Of a DNA stretch of 15,533 nt, positions 1-7,262 are shown one piece after another (position 1 is the stretch's first letter; the number at the start of each line of letters is the position of its first letter). The translations under genes and the position numbers were made by a program. Source of the stretch: Deltaproteobacteria bacterium (GTDB lineage: Bacteria; Desulfobacterota; Dissulfuribacteria; Dissulfuribacterales; QOAL01); NCBI GenBank assembly GCA_026996955.1, contig JALWJV010000228.1, positions 1 through 15,533 on the forward strand, in the 5' to 3' direction. Below the pieces are notes generated by a model that saw nothing but the letters and a program-made list of their open reading frames with translations, was not told the DNA's origin and did no database searches.

Positions 1-205
1 ATTGAAACATAAAATAAAGCACATCTCTCCTCCAGATATGCGGCGAAACGCTTTATTCTAAATCATTATCCTGAATAATACAAGAAGAAAATTGACTTTT
101 TGTGATTGAGGTATTTATGCACAAACTTATCCGTATTTCACGGCCTAAGCTTTGGCATTGCATTAAACTAATACCGAAAAATGCGGTGTCAACAAATCGC
201 CAAAC

Positions 206-234
206 TGGTCTTCTGCCCAGAAAGGTTGTATAAT
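206..234 (+). promoter_or_regulatory. Possible sigma-70-type promoter for the PEP-synthase-like gene
   Basis: A perfect TATAAT lies at 229-234, with a poor -35 candidate (TGGTCT, 206-211) at 17-base spacing. It sits about 50 bases upstream of the GTG start at 283, and no better promoter is visible in the first 282 bases. The -10 match is good, but the -35 match is weak, so this is a candidate only. The rest of 1-205 shows no gene or recognisable element. Confidence 0.35.
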
Positions 235-245
235 TAAATATCATG

Positions 246-267
246 GGCAACTTAAAAAATAGTTGCC
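246..267 (+). promoter_or_regulatory. Dyad between promoter and ribosome binding site
   Basis: GGCAACT (246-252) and AGTTGCC (261-267) form a perfect 7-base inverted repeat around an A/T-rich 8-base loop. It lies just downstream of the candidate -10 box and ends right before the purine-rich ribosome binding site (about 268-276). It could be an operator or an RNA hairpin affecting access to the ribosome binding site. The core GCAAC/GTTGC half-sites resemble those in the two dyads at 7068 and 7244, but the spacer differs. Confidence 0.45.
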
Positions 268-282
268 AGAGAGGGGGATGCC

Positions 283-2922
283 GTGTCTCTAAATACACTT
301 TTCAAGTACTGGACCTACCAGGTCATAGCCCCTGGCACGCTTCTAAGGGAAAAATATGAGGCATTCAAGGACCTCCTGCACAAGGATCGAAAGGCCCATG
401 ACTGCATGGCAGAGCTTGAAGAGATATTTTACTGCAGGAAGCTTTGTGATTTTTCCCGGGTATCCTACCTTGCCACAACCATGTCTGACGCTATAGGAGA
501 CATGGTGCATGACCTTGAGGTCATGTCTCCCATGGAGCATCTATCCCTCAAGGATTACTATAAAAAATTTAACTTTTATATCCGGTTTATGCTGGCTCCG
601 CCGGATTATGATTTTTCCCCTCCTTTTGTTTTCTACCCTGCTTCAGGGCAAAATATAATCGAAATCCAAAATCCTGCTAAAATCCCCTTTGAACTGAACC
701 AGGATTTGGTCAATAAGATAGGGGGCAAAGGGGCGCATCTTGCCCTTCTCTCACAGGGACTTGACCTTCCTGTGCCTGATTTTTTTGTTATTTCAACCAA
801 TGCCTTTTATTTTTTTCTTGAATTTAATGATCTAAACAGGAAAATTGCCCAACTTTTAAGCCAAATCGATCTATCTGATCCGCAATCCCTTGAAGGCAGC
901 TCAAGCGAGCTGATGCATTTAATTAGATCATCCAAGGTCCCTGATGATATTATCAGTGAGATTACAGAATATGCAAATGAAATCCTAGAAAGAAGTGGAC
1001 GCGCAAAGGAGAGCTCTCACGGCTTTTTCTCCGTAAGGAGCAGTGCTGTTGCAGAGGATTCTGAAAACAGCTTTGCAGGTCAGTACCTGACAAGGCTTAA
1101 TGTCCCTCTGAACCAGCTTTGCGATGCCTACCTGGATGTGCTTGCAAGCAAGTATTCACCATCTGCCCTCACCTACAGGATAATGCACGGCATGCTTGAT
1201 CTTGAAACCCCAATGGCAGTGGTCGTTCAGGAGATGATAGACCCTATAGCTGCCGGAATCCTTTATACAGAGGCACCTGAAAGGCAGGATGAAGAACATG
1301 GACAGGAAGAGTTTGGCGAGATAGTTATTCATGCTGTACCGGGGCTTGGAGAAACTGCAGTTAACGGTGAGGTGTCTCCTGACAGAATCTACCTTAGAAG
1401 AGAAAAGCCTCACAGCGTCATCAGCAGGCAGCCTGGGAAAAAAGAGAAGAAAATGGTTTGTCTTGAAAATGGCGATATTGCAGTGGAACAGGTACGGCCG
1501 GAAGATCAGAAGCATGTGTGCATAGACGATGAAACAGCGCTAAAGCTGGCCGAATGGGGCATGAAGGCAGAAAACTTTTTCGGATCCCCCCAGGATATGG
1601 AGTGGTGTGTTGATAAAAACAGGGGCATTCTCTGCCTTCAGACCCGCCCTTTCACACTTCCTGATATGGAGAATTACAGGGAGGAAGGGCGGACAGTATC
1701 CCAAAAGCCTATTCTTGAAGGCAGGGTTACTGCCTCGCCTGGAAGGGCATGGGGCAAGGCATTTGTCATAAAGTCCAGGGAGCATCTCATGGATGTGCCT
1801 GATGGCGCAGTGGTTGTAGCAAGGAGCATTCCACCATCCTATGTTGCCTTTTTCAGCAGGATTGCAGCAATCATCAGTGAAGAGGCTGTCTCTGCCAGTC
1901 ATGCAGCCACCGTGGCACGGGAGGCACGATTGCCATTTCTGTCAGGGGTTCAAAATGCATGCAGCCGTATTGAAACAGGCATGACCATCACGGTTGATGC
2001 AAGTGGCATGAAAATATATGAGGGAAAGGTAGCTGAGCTTCTTGAAGACAGTCAAGATGCCAGGGCGTGCGTTCCAGAGGACAGCCCCTTTATGGCAAAG
2101 CTCAGATACATCATGAAGTTTATACTGAAGCTCAACCTGGTGGATCATGAATCTCCTGATTTCAAGCCTGAAAATTGCAGAACCCTCCATGATATCTTGC
2201 GATTCTGTCACGAAAAGGCTATGCAGGGGATGTTCAGCCTAGGAGACAGAAAGCGAGGCAGCGCCCGTGGGGCAAAAAAACTTGATGTAAATCTCCCCAT
2301 TAATTTTTTTGTGATTGATGCAGGGGGTGGAGTAGCGGAATCTGCAGTTTCAAAAAAAGAGCTAACTATTGATGATATTAGCTGCAGGCCGATGCTGAGT
2401 ATATGGAAGGGATTAAGTGATCCTGCAATAGCCTGGGATGAAGGCGAACACTTTGACTGGGGAGAGTATGACAGCATTGTGCTTGGTGGGGGAATAATAA
2501 GCAAGGACTCCCCTGCCCTTGCAAGCTATGCAATCATTTCATCAGATTACATGAACCTGAGCATCAGGTTTGGCTATCACTTTGTGGTTATTGATGCCCT
2601 TGAAACAGACACACCGGCAAACAACTACATAACATTCAGGTTTTCCGGTGGAGGTGGAGATGATGAGGGCAGGTTTCGAAGGGCAACCCTCCTGAAACTG
2701 GTACTTGAGGGGCTCGGATTTGAAGTGGATCTCAAAGGAGAGCTGGTAGATGCGGTGTTCAGACATGCTTCGGCAGAAACACTTGAAGAAGTGCTTCCTG
2801 TTCTTGGAAGGCTTCTTGGCGCAACCCGGCTTATGGACATGAGGCTTGGAAAAGATGATAATCTTAAGGCACTTGCAGAACAGTTTATGAAAGGAAGGTG
2901 TGATTTTGCCTCAGCAGGATAA
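283..2922 (+). CDS. PEP-synthase/PPDK-like protein: ATP-grasp plus phosphohistidine domain, no PEP barrel
   Basis: The protein has 879 residues. Residues 1-115 form a helical region I do not recognise. Residues 140-455 match the pyruvate-phosphate dikinase/PEP-synthase nucleotide-binding domain: NKIGGKGA at 144-151, SVRSSAVAEDS at 250-260 with SFAGQY after it, and QDMEW...LQTRP near 437-456. Residues 478-590 are the swivelling phosphohistidine domain, with SASHAATVARE placing the likely phosphorylated His at 540. The C-terminal PEP/pyruvate TIM barrel of true PEP synthase is absent. In its place are about 280 residues with a Gly-rich FSGGGGDD motif, and I know of no function for this part. 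The protein may therefore be a phosphotransferase with an unknown acceptor rather than a gluconeogenic enzyme. The GTG start is chosen because it follows GAGAGGGGG at a usable distance, and the ATG at 278 is out of frame and soon stops. Its end overlaps the phosphatase gene, so translational coupling is likely. Confidence 0.85.
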   Translation: MSLNTLFKYWTYQVIAPGTLLREKYEAFKDLLHKDRKAHDCMAELEEIFYCRKLCDFSRVSYLATTMSDAIGDMVHDLEVMSPMEHLSLKDYYKKFNFYIRFMLAPPDYDFSPPFVFYPASGQNIIEIQNPAKIPFELNQDLVNKIGGKGAHLALLSQGLDLPVPDFFVISTNAFYFFLEFNDLNRKIAQLLSQIDLSDPQSLEGSSSELMHLIRSSKVPDDIISEITEYANEILERSGRAKESSHGFFSVRSSAVAEDSENSFAGQYLTRLNVPLNQLCDAYLDVLASKYSPSALTYRIMHGMLDLETPMAVVVQEMIDPIAAGILYTEAPERQDEEHGQEEFGEIVIHAVPGLGETAVNGEVSPDRIYLRREKPHSVISRQPGKKEKKMVCLENGDIAVEQVRPEDQKHVCIDDETALKLAEWGMKAENFFGSPQDMEWCVDKNRGILCLQTRPFTLPDMENYREEGRTVSQKPILEGRVTASPGRAWGKAFVIKSREHLMDVPDGAVVVARSIPPSYVAFFSRIAAIISEEAVSASHAATVAREARLPFLSGVQNACSRIETGMTITVDASGMKIYEGKVAELLEDSQDARACVPEDSPFMAKLRYIMKFILKLNLVDHESPDFKPENCRTLHDILRFCHEKAMQGMFSLGDRKRGSARGAKKLDVNLPINFFVIDAGGGVAESAVSKKELTIDDISCRPMLSIWKGLSDPAIAWDEGEHFDWGEYDSIVLGGGIISKDSPALASYAIISSDYMNLSIRFGYHFVVIDALETDTPANNYITFRFSGGGGDDEGRFRRATLLKLVLEGLGFEVDLKGELVDAVFRHASAETLEEVLPVLGRLLGATRLMDMRLGKDDNLKALAEQFMKGRCDFASAG

Positions 2923-4006
2923 CCGTGCATACCAACTTACCTGGATAACCGATAACCTTGCAGCAGGTTATGCCCCCATGTCCTATGCAGAACTTGATTC
3001 AATACGGGATCAGGGGATAAGCGCCATTGTAAACCTGTGTGGAGAGTACTGCGATCTCCACGAGATTGAGGAGGATTCCGGCTTTGACGTTTACTACCTG
3101 CCTATTCCTGATGAAAGTGCCCCTGATATGGAGGCATTGGAAAAGGCGCTTGAATGGATGGATGAGGCATTCTACCTGGGTAAAAAGGTCCTGGTTCACT
3201 GCAGACACGGCATTGGCAGGACCGGCACTCTGATAACCGCCTATCTTTTAAGGCGTGGCCTTGGGATGAAGGCTGCCACCAAGACTTTGAAAAAAACCAG
3301 GTCAAACCCAACCAACTACTCCCAATGGAGGCTGCTCAAGAAATACGGCAAGAAACAGGGGGTGCTCAAGATCCGAGAACCTTCCCTTGAAGGCAGACAG
3401 GAAGTTGACCTTGCAGAGTTTTTTGCAGAGTATGAAGCTGTTGCAGAAGAAGTGGATGAGCAGTGGAAGAGGCTCTGCTCAACCCAAAAGGAGGCGCAGC
3501 GCTGTGGGCAGGAAACTGATGAATGTTGCAGACACTACTTTGAGTTGTGGCTGATCGAATGTGTTTATCTCATGAACAGGATAAACACAACTTTTAAGCT
3601 CAAAGAGAGGCACGAAATAATCCAGCGTGCTGTAGATGTTTCATCAGCGCTTAAAGAAGGACTTAAAAAGTGGAGAGGGACCCTCATTGATCAGGCAAGG
3701 GAGAATGTCTTCCGTTCCGAGAACCTTATGTGTCCTCTTAATGTGGATGGCAAGTGTATTGCGTTTGAAATCAGGCCTGTTCGGTGCAGGCTTGAGGGGA
3801 TTCCAGAGGATACTGACCTGAACAAAGATCTTATAGATGATATTCTGGAAAATATTTCAAAAAATATGTTTTTGGCGCTCTCAGGTGTGCTACCAGATGA
3901 GATAAAGCTTAAATTCAGCTATCTTGATGCCCTTTCAGGGAAATTCATACAGGCATATTTCCATGCCCTTGCATCTGCAAAAAAATCAGGAGCAGGCTCA
4001 GGCTGA
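2906..4006 (+). CDS. Dual-specificity protein phosphatase fused to a YkgJ-like cysteine-cluster domain
   Basis: The N-terminal half is a cysteine phosphatase. The P-loop HCRHGIGRTG has its nucleophile Cys and its Arg at about residues 99 and 105 (TTG numbering), and the upstream IPDE Asp (about 69) is the likely general acid. After a charged helical linker, the C-terminal half carries C-x6-CC followed by CPLNVDGKC and RPVRCR. This order resembles the YkgJ-type zinc/iron-chelating family, where such cysteines bind a metal or an Fe-S cluster. I choose the TTG at 2906 because AAGGAAGG (2891-2898) is 7 bases before it. The alternative GTG at 2900 leaves only one base and adds two residues. The gene overlaps the PEP-synthase-like gene by 17 bases. 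A role reversing phosphorylation linked to that neighbour, perhaps sensing redox state or metal, is inference. The phosphatase call is firm; the metal-domain call is moderate. Confidence 0.85.
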   Translation: MPQQDNRAYQLTWITDNLAAGYAPMSYAELDSIRDQGISAIVNLCGEYCDLHEIEEDSGFDVYYLPIPDESAPDMEALEKALEWMDEAFYLGKKVLVHCRHGIGRTGTLITAYLLRRGLGMKAATKTLKKTRSNPTNYSQWRLLKKYGKKQGVLKIREPSLEGRQEVDLAEFFAEYEAVAEEVDEQWKRLCSTQKEAQRCGQETDECCRHYFELWLIECVYLMNRINTTFKLKERHEIIQRAVDVSSALKEGLKKWRGTLIDQARENVFRSENLMCPLNVDGKCIAFEIRPVRCRLEGIPEDTDLNKDLIDDILENISKNMFLALSGVLPDEIKLKFSYLDALSGKFIQAYFHALASAKKSGAGSG

Positions 4007-4013
4007 CAAAATC

Positions 4014-4385
4014 CTAATCTTTCACATCTCCAATCAGACCGGCAACCTTTTCTTCCAGTTCCTTTTTGTCAATGGGTTTTACGCAGTATTCAGAGGCACC
4101 GAGATTAAGTGCCTGTCTTGCAGTTTCGATGGTGGGATACCCGGTAAGCATCATTACCTTTATATCCTGGTTCATCTTTCTTATCTCTTCAAGGACTTCG
4201 ATTCCACTCATCTTCTTGAGCTTCATATCCAGGATTGCAAGGTCAACCATGTTACCGTCAGCTATAAATTTCAGGGCTTCCTCTTCTTCCGTAAACGGAA
4301 AGACCTCATGACCTTTACGGCTCAGTATGGCCTTTATGAGGACACCAGCATCCATGACATCATCCAGCACCATTATTCTTGCCAT
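4014..4385 (-). CDS. Single-domain response regulator (CheY-like receiver)
   Basis: The 123-residue protein is only a receiver domain. The acidic pair D8/D9, the phosphoacceptor D53 in LAILDMKLKKMSG, T81 in MLTGYP and K103 in VKPI are all in place, so it should be phosphorylatable. It has no DNA-binding or enzymatic output domain and must act through a partner or as a phosphorelay intermediate. AGGAG lies at a normal distance before the ATG. It is the last gene of the permease operon, 52 bases after the membrane-protein gene. The nearest kinase is the orphan-looking one at 8109-9680 across the divergent control region; pairing them is inference. Its stop lies only 7 bases from the stop of the convergent phosphatase gene. 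Confidence 0.93.
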   Translation of the reverse strand: MARIMVLDDVMDAGVLIKAILSRKGHEVFPFTEEEEALKFIADGNMVDLAILDMKLKKMSGIEVLEEIRKMNQDIKVMMLTGYPTIETARQALNLGASEYCVKPIDKKELEEKVAGLIGDVKD

Positions 4386-4437
4386 AGTAACTCCTGACTT
4401 GACTCTTAATTAATATTTAGGGCAATCAGATGGAAAA

Positions 4438-5034
4438 TTAACCCTGCCTTGAAGGGACACCGGTTATGCGCGTGCTGTTTTTGCCAACAAACCTGGCCAG
4501 CATACCAAACAACATCAGTCCAATTACCCAGGTTATCAGAAACAGAGCAGAGACAGTCAGCCCGTGGATCCCCAGACTATTCGGTGGTAAGGGCAATGCG
4601 AAAGTGCTTCCATGTATATCATACAGCTTATCAGGGGAGAAGACACTATTCAACCATATTTCTCCAAGGAACAGTGGCATAAGATAAACTGCTACATACT
4701 TCACATATTTTTGCGCCATGTAGTTATTGAAAAACTCATCAAGTTCCTTGTCTGCATAATCAAACATCAGGCTCTTTATCTTCCAGTCGCTGATTTTGGC
4801 GATGTCTTCCTGTATGCTGTATTTTTCAGCAAATTTTTTCCGGAAATCAAGTTCGTGTTCTTTAACGCGCAAGAGACGTCTGAGAAGGATGGAGATTGCT
4901 GCGAAGACAAGGGCAGCAACCATAATTTGAAGGCTTACAGGCAACTGGAGAAAAACCAGGGGCTTAAGTATGAGAACATTAAGCCCCTGGCCGAGGAGGA
5001 AGAATAGAGGACCTATGAATTGCTCATAGATCAT
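4438..5034 (-). CDS. Small polytopic membrane protein with a charged central helix
   Basis: From the ATG at 5034 the protein has 198 residues. Hydrophobic segments lie near residues 8-28, 36-52, 112-130 and 158-182. Between the second and third is a strongly charged helical stretch (55-108), probably cytoplasmic. I do not recognise the family. The layout of a charged coil between membrane helices vaguely recalls DUF106/YidC-superfamily proteins, but I see no diagnostic motif. The reading frame stays open to 5124, but a start there would lie inside the intergenic hairpin at 5089-5118 and would add a Cys-rich, implausible N-terminus. The 5034 start has no clear ribosome binding site, so translation may be coupled or the start may be elsewhere. 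The gene follows the TauE/SafE permease and precedes the receiver gene, so it may be an accessory subunit of the transporter. Confidence 0.7.
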   Translation of the reverse strand: MIYEQFIGPLFFLLGQGLNVLILKPLVFLQLPVSLQIMVAALVFAAISILLRRLLRVKEHELDFRKKFAEKYSIQEDIAKISDWKIKSLMFDYADKELDEFFNNYMAQKYVKYVAVYLMPLFLGEIWLNSVFSPDKLYDIHGSTFALPLPPNSLGIHGLTVSALFLITWVIGLMLFGMLARFVGKNSTRITGVPSRQG

Positions 5035-5088
5035 ATTCAGGGAGTTTAGTATGTGATTCCAGGTAATATGCAAAATGTAATAGGCGTG

Positions 5089-5118
5089 TTCCGGGCAGGG
5101 AGAGCAACCTGCCCGGAA
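5089..5118 (-). repeat. Intercistronic hairpin after the permease gene
   Basis: TTCCGGGCAGG (5089-5099) pairs perfectly with CCTGCCCGGAA (5108-5118) across an 8-base loop, giving an 11-base GC-rich stem. On the minus strand it begins 12 bases after the permease stop. No U-run follows, so it is not a standard intrinsic terminator. It more likely blocks 3'-exonucleases or partially attenuates transcription, lowering expression of the two downstream genes relative to the permease. Confidence 0.75.
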
Positions 5119-5130
5119 GCACATTTGCTG

Positions 5131-6810
5131 TTACCTGAAGAAGGGCAAGAGTTTGGTGTACTTCATGAATACGATAATCAGTGCAAGGGCAAGCATCCTC
5201 TTTAGGAATATCTCAGGAAGCTTTTTCTGAATTCTGGGGCCTATCATACCACCGCCCATTGCACCGCCTGCAATACAGGCTGCCATTACCCAGTCAGGCT
5301 GGTAGCCCATGAGGATATATTTGGCAATACCGCCAAGAGAAGTGGCAAATGCACCTGAAATTGCAATTGGCACTGCAAGGTACATGGGGTATCCCATGAA
5401 TGTTGTCATGAAAGGCATGAACATGAAACCGCCGCCAACACCAAATGAGGAGGCAATTACGCCCATGAGTACGCCGCCAACAAACATGTGCAACGGCTTT
5501 GCAACAAATGTCTCACCCCAGAATCGCATGTTGAATTTGACTATATTAAATTTGTCAAACTCTACCTTTCCAAGCTCTGCAGCCTTTCCAGTCTTTTTGG
5601 CCTCTTCAACAGCCTTGTTGAACTTCTGAATAATGGCCTTCATTGCCTTTTTCTTTTCAATCTGGCTTGGGAGGCTTTCAGTGAACAGCTTGATACCGAT
5701 AAGACAGCAAACTATTCCGAGGTAGAATTTGTAAGCCTTGAGAGGTAGATACTTGGCAGAAAATGTCGGCCCAATGAAGAAGGCGCCAATTAAGATGCCC
5801 GCTGCGAAAAATGCAGCAACCGGCCATGCAAAACGCTTTTCTTTATAATAGTTAATCAGGCCAGAAAGAGGAGAAATGAGAGTAAGGAACAGGTTGGTGG
5901 GTTTAATAGTATTTGCTGCATTTACACCAATTGGACCTTTTGTTCCGATTACTGTAATCTGGTAGGCAGCAGTAAAGAGGCCGCCTGCAGCGCCCATGAT
6001 GACAAACAGGCAACCGATGACCAGTGCGCCTCCCAGAACCACAAGGGGGTTCATATAGGTATTACCCTTGGAGAAGAAATATCCTGAGGGTTTGATGGTG
6101 AATGTAGCTGCCTTCTGTCCATTTACAACCACTGCCATCCTGGTATGCGGAGCAAGGTTCTTGTAAGGTGTCATAGTTACGGAGAACTTGCCGGTGGTTT
6201 TGTCTAGCTGGACACTGACACCTTCATTCCAGGGAGCGGGGTCTTTAGAGAAATCGGACAGGACCATCCTTGCGTTACCGCCACCAATAGGACGTTCCTT
6301 GGAGATGGTATTGATCCCGAACTTCTTTTCATGGGTAAAAATCAGGAAATCCCACTGCCTTGCATTGGTAACCACAGGGGCAAGGGCAGCCCGGGCGTCT
6401 GCTGAAATCTCTGACCACTTCTTTATTTTGTTGACCTGCACCTCAAACTTGAACGGCGGAAATGCAAATGGTCCTGTTGTCTGTCCCTTGGCAACAGTCT
6501 TTGGAGTTGCGTAGGCCTGGGGATTGGTGGTGACAACATAGAAGATTGGAGGAATGGCCGTGTCACCGAAGAGTTTTTCAAGTTTCTTTCTCTCCTTCTC
6601 TCCTGTTGAATCAGAAGGTTTGAAAGGTTTATCGTTGCAGATTACCAATACAAGATCCTGACCGGGTGTTATCTGACCTGTGACTGTCACGGGTTGCCCG
6701 GCTGTAATCTCATTGGCGTTCAAGGTGACGGTTGCGCCAAATGCTGTTGAATGCACCACTGCCAAAATCAGGCAACAGAACAGCAACATCAGACCATTTC
6801 TAAATTTCAT
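5131..6810 (-). CDS. TauE/SafE-family anion permease with a large N-terminal extracytoplasmic domain
   Basis: The protein has 559 residues. A signal peptide (MKFRNGLMLLFCCLILAVV, likely cleaved near residue 25) is followed by about 220 residues of soluble, probably periplasmic domain rich in beta-type sequence. The membrane part starts near residue 254 and has the two-repeat TauE/SafE design. Repeat one contains GAAGGLFTAAY and KPTN (about 273-306). Repeat two contains SSFGVGGGFMFMPFM (454-468) and GGAMGGGMIGPRI (515-527). A charged cytoplasmic insert lies at 380-435. Family members export sulfite or move sulfonates; the substrate here cannot be read from sequence. Classical members are about 250-300 residues, so the extra domain, perhaps for substrate capture or sensing, is notable. 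AGAGAGGAG precedes the ATG. It is the first gene of a minus-strand operon likely driven by the sigma-54 promoter at 6934-6950. Confidence 0.9.
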   Translation of the reverse strand: MKFRNGLMLLFCCLILAVVHSTAFGATVTLNANEITAGQPVTVTGQITPGQDLVLVICNDKPFKPSDSTGEKERKKLEKLFGDTAIPPIFYVVTTNPQAYATPKTVAKGQTTGPFAFPPFKFEVQVNKIKKWSEISADARAALAPVVTNARQWDFLIFTHEKKFGINTISKERPIGGGNARMVLSDFSKDPAPWNEGVSVQLDKTTGKFSVTMTPYKNLAPHTRMAVVVNGQKAATFTIKPSGYFFSKGNTYMNPLVVLGGALVIGCLFVIMGAAGGLFTAAYQITVIGTKGPIGVNAANTIKPTNLFLTLISPLSGLINYYKEKRFAWPVAAFFAAGILIGAFFIGPTFSAKYLPLKAYKFYLGIVCCLIGIKLFTESLPSQIEKKKAMKAIIQKFNKAVEEAKKTGKAAELGKVEFDKFNIVKFNMRFWGETFVAKPLHMFVGGVLMGVIASSFGVGGGFMFMPFMTTFMGYPMYLAVPIAISGAFATSLGGIAKYILMGYQPDWVMAACIAGGAMGGGMIGPRIQKKLPEIFLKRMLALALIIVFMKYTKLLPFFR

Positions 6811-6933
6811 ACTGTTACTCCTCTCTTATGTTTTGGGATTAAACCCTTGCCATACTGCTGCTATATGCAGCGCCAGTGTGTTATCAAGAACCCATTCAAT
6901 TAAGCGAGTCCACATGGTATGGATAATGTCATT

Positions 6934-6950
6934 TGCAAAGATTAAGCCAA
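6934..6950 (-). promoter_or_regulatory. Sigma-54 (-24/-12) promoter for the permease operon
   Basis: Read on the minus strand the sequence is TTGGCTTAATCTTTGCA. It has the invariant GG and GC with exactly 10 bases between them, TGGC at -24 and TTTGCA at -12, matching the sigma-54 consensus closely. The start point would fall near 6924, giving a leader of about 113 bases before the permease ATG. Sigma-54 promoters require an ATP-dependent enhancer-binding activator. None is encoded in the window, but candidate upstream sites are (7068-7086 and 7244-7262). Confidence 0.7.
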
Positions 6951-6998
6951 AAATAATGGTTGAAGGGTTTCATTAAGATTTTTTTTATTGTCCTGTAA

Positions 6999-7011
6999 AA
7001 TCCGTGAGTTG
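6999..7011 (+). promoter_or_regulatory. Possible IHF site between activator site and sigma-54 promoter
   Basis: AATCCGTGAGTTG differs from the IHF consensus WATCARNNNNTTR at one position, and a T-rich tract (about 6979-6987) lies on its 5' side. It sits between the proximal palindrome and the -24/-12 promoter, where a DNA bend is often needed. The consensus is loose, so chance is a serious alternative. Confidence 0.3.
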
Positions 7012-7067
7012 TCTTATACAGGCAAGGTCTGAGTAGCGGCTTCCCTGAAACATGGCATGCCTTTTAC

Positions 7068-7086
7068 CAGCAACAAAAAGGTTGCA
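7068..7086. repeat. Palindromic site 1, candidate enhancer/activator site
   Basis: CAGCAACAAAAAGGTTGCA contains the inverted repeat GCAAC-N6-GTTGC. It matches the copy at 7244-7262 at 18 of 19 positions. Its centre is about 150 bases upstream of the predicted permease start point, a typical distance for a sigma-54 enhancer-binding protein. The factor that would bind is unknown. Confidence 0.55.
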
Positions 7087-7124
7087 TTAGGCGAATTAAA
7101 AAGACATCTTGAATTAGTTTTTTA

Positions 7125-7137
7125 AATCAGCGAGTTA
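7125..7137 (+). promoter_or_regulatory. Second IHF-like motif
   Basis: AATCAGCGAGTTA fits WATCARNNNNTTR at every defined position. It lies between the two palindromic repeats. It is a sequence match only. Confidence 0.3.
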
Positions 7138-7243
7138 TATTTTGGCATTTTTCATATTAAAGCCTTGACAGTTACCGTTTGTAAGCATCTGCTATTTAAG
7201 TGAGGTTCGATTATATTCAAGGAAGCGCATCCTTAATTTCATA

Positions 7244-7262
7244 CAGCAACATAAAGGTTGCA
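7244..7262. repeat. Palindromic site 2, second copy of the 19-base element
   Basis: CAGCAACATAAAGGTTGCA repeats the element at 7068 with one change inside the spacer, leaving both half-sites GCAAC/GTTGC intact. Conservation of the arms but not of the centre is what a dimeric DNA-binding protein site would show. It lies between the two divergent promoters and could serve either. Confidence 0.55.

Noticed and set aside
2625..2930. Long antisense open frames opposite the PEP-synthase-like gene and several other genes
   Set aside because: They lie entirely opposite genes with clear conserved domains, and have low-complexity Ser/Pro-rich sequence typical of shadow frames.
5035..5124. N-terminal extension of the small membrane protein to the first possible ATG at 5124
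   Set aside because: It would be encoded through the 11-base hairpin and adds a Cys-rich stretch unlike a membrane-protein N-terminus.
6978..6990. T-run in the control region as a possible terminator
   Set aside because: No stable hairpin directly upstream. The T-run near 7275 is also about 14 bases away from the nearest palindrome, so neither fits an intrinsic terminator.
7165..7198. TTGACA at 7165-7170 as a sigma-70 -35 box
   Set aside because: No acceptable -10 box at 16-18 base spacing; the nearest TATTTA is too far away, and it is over 400 bases from the next gene.
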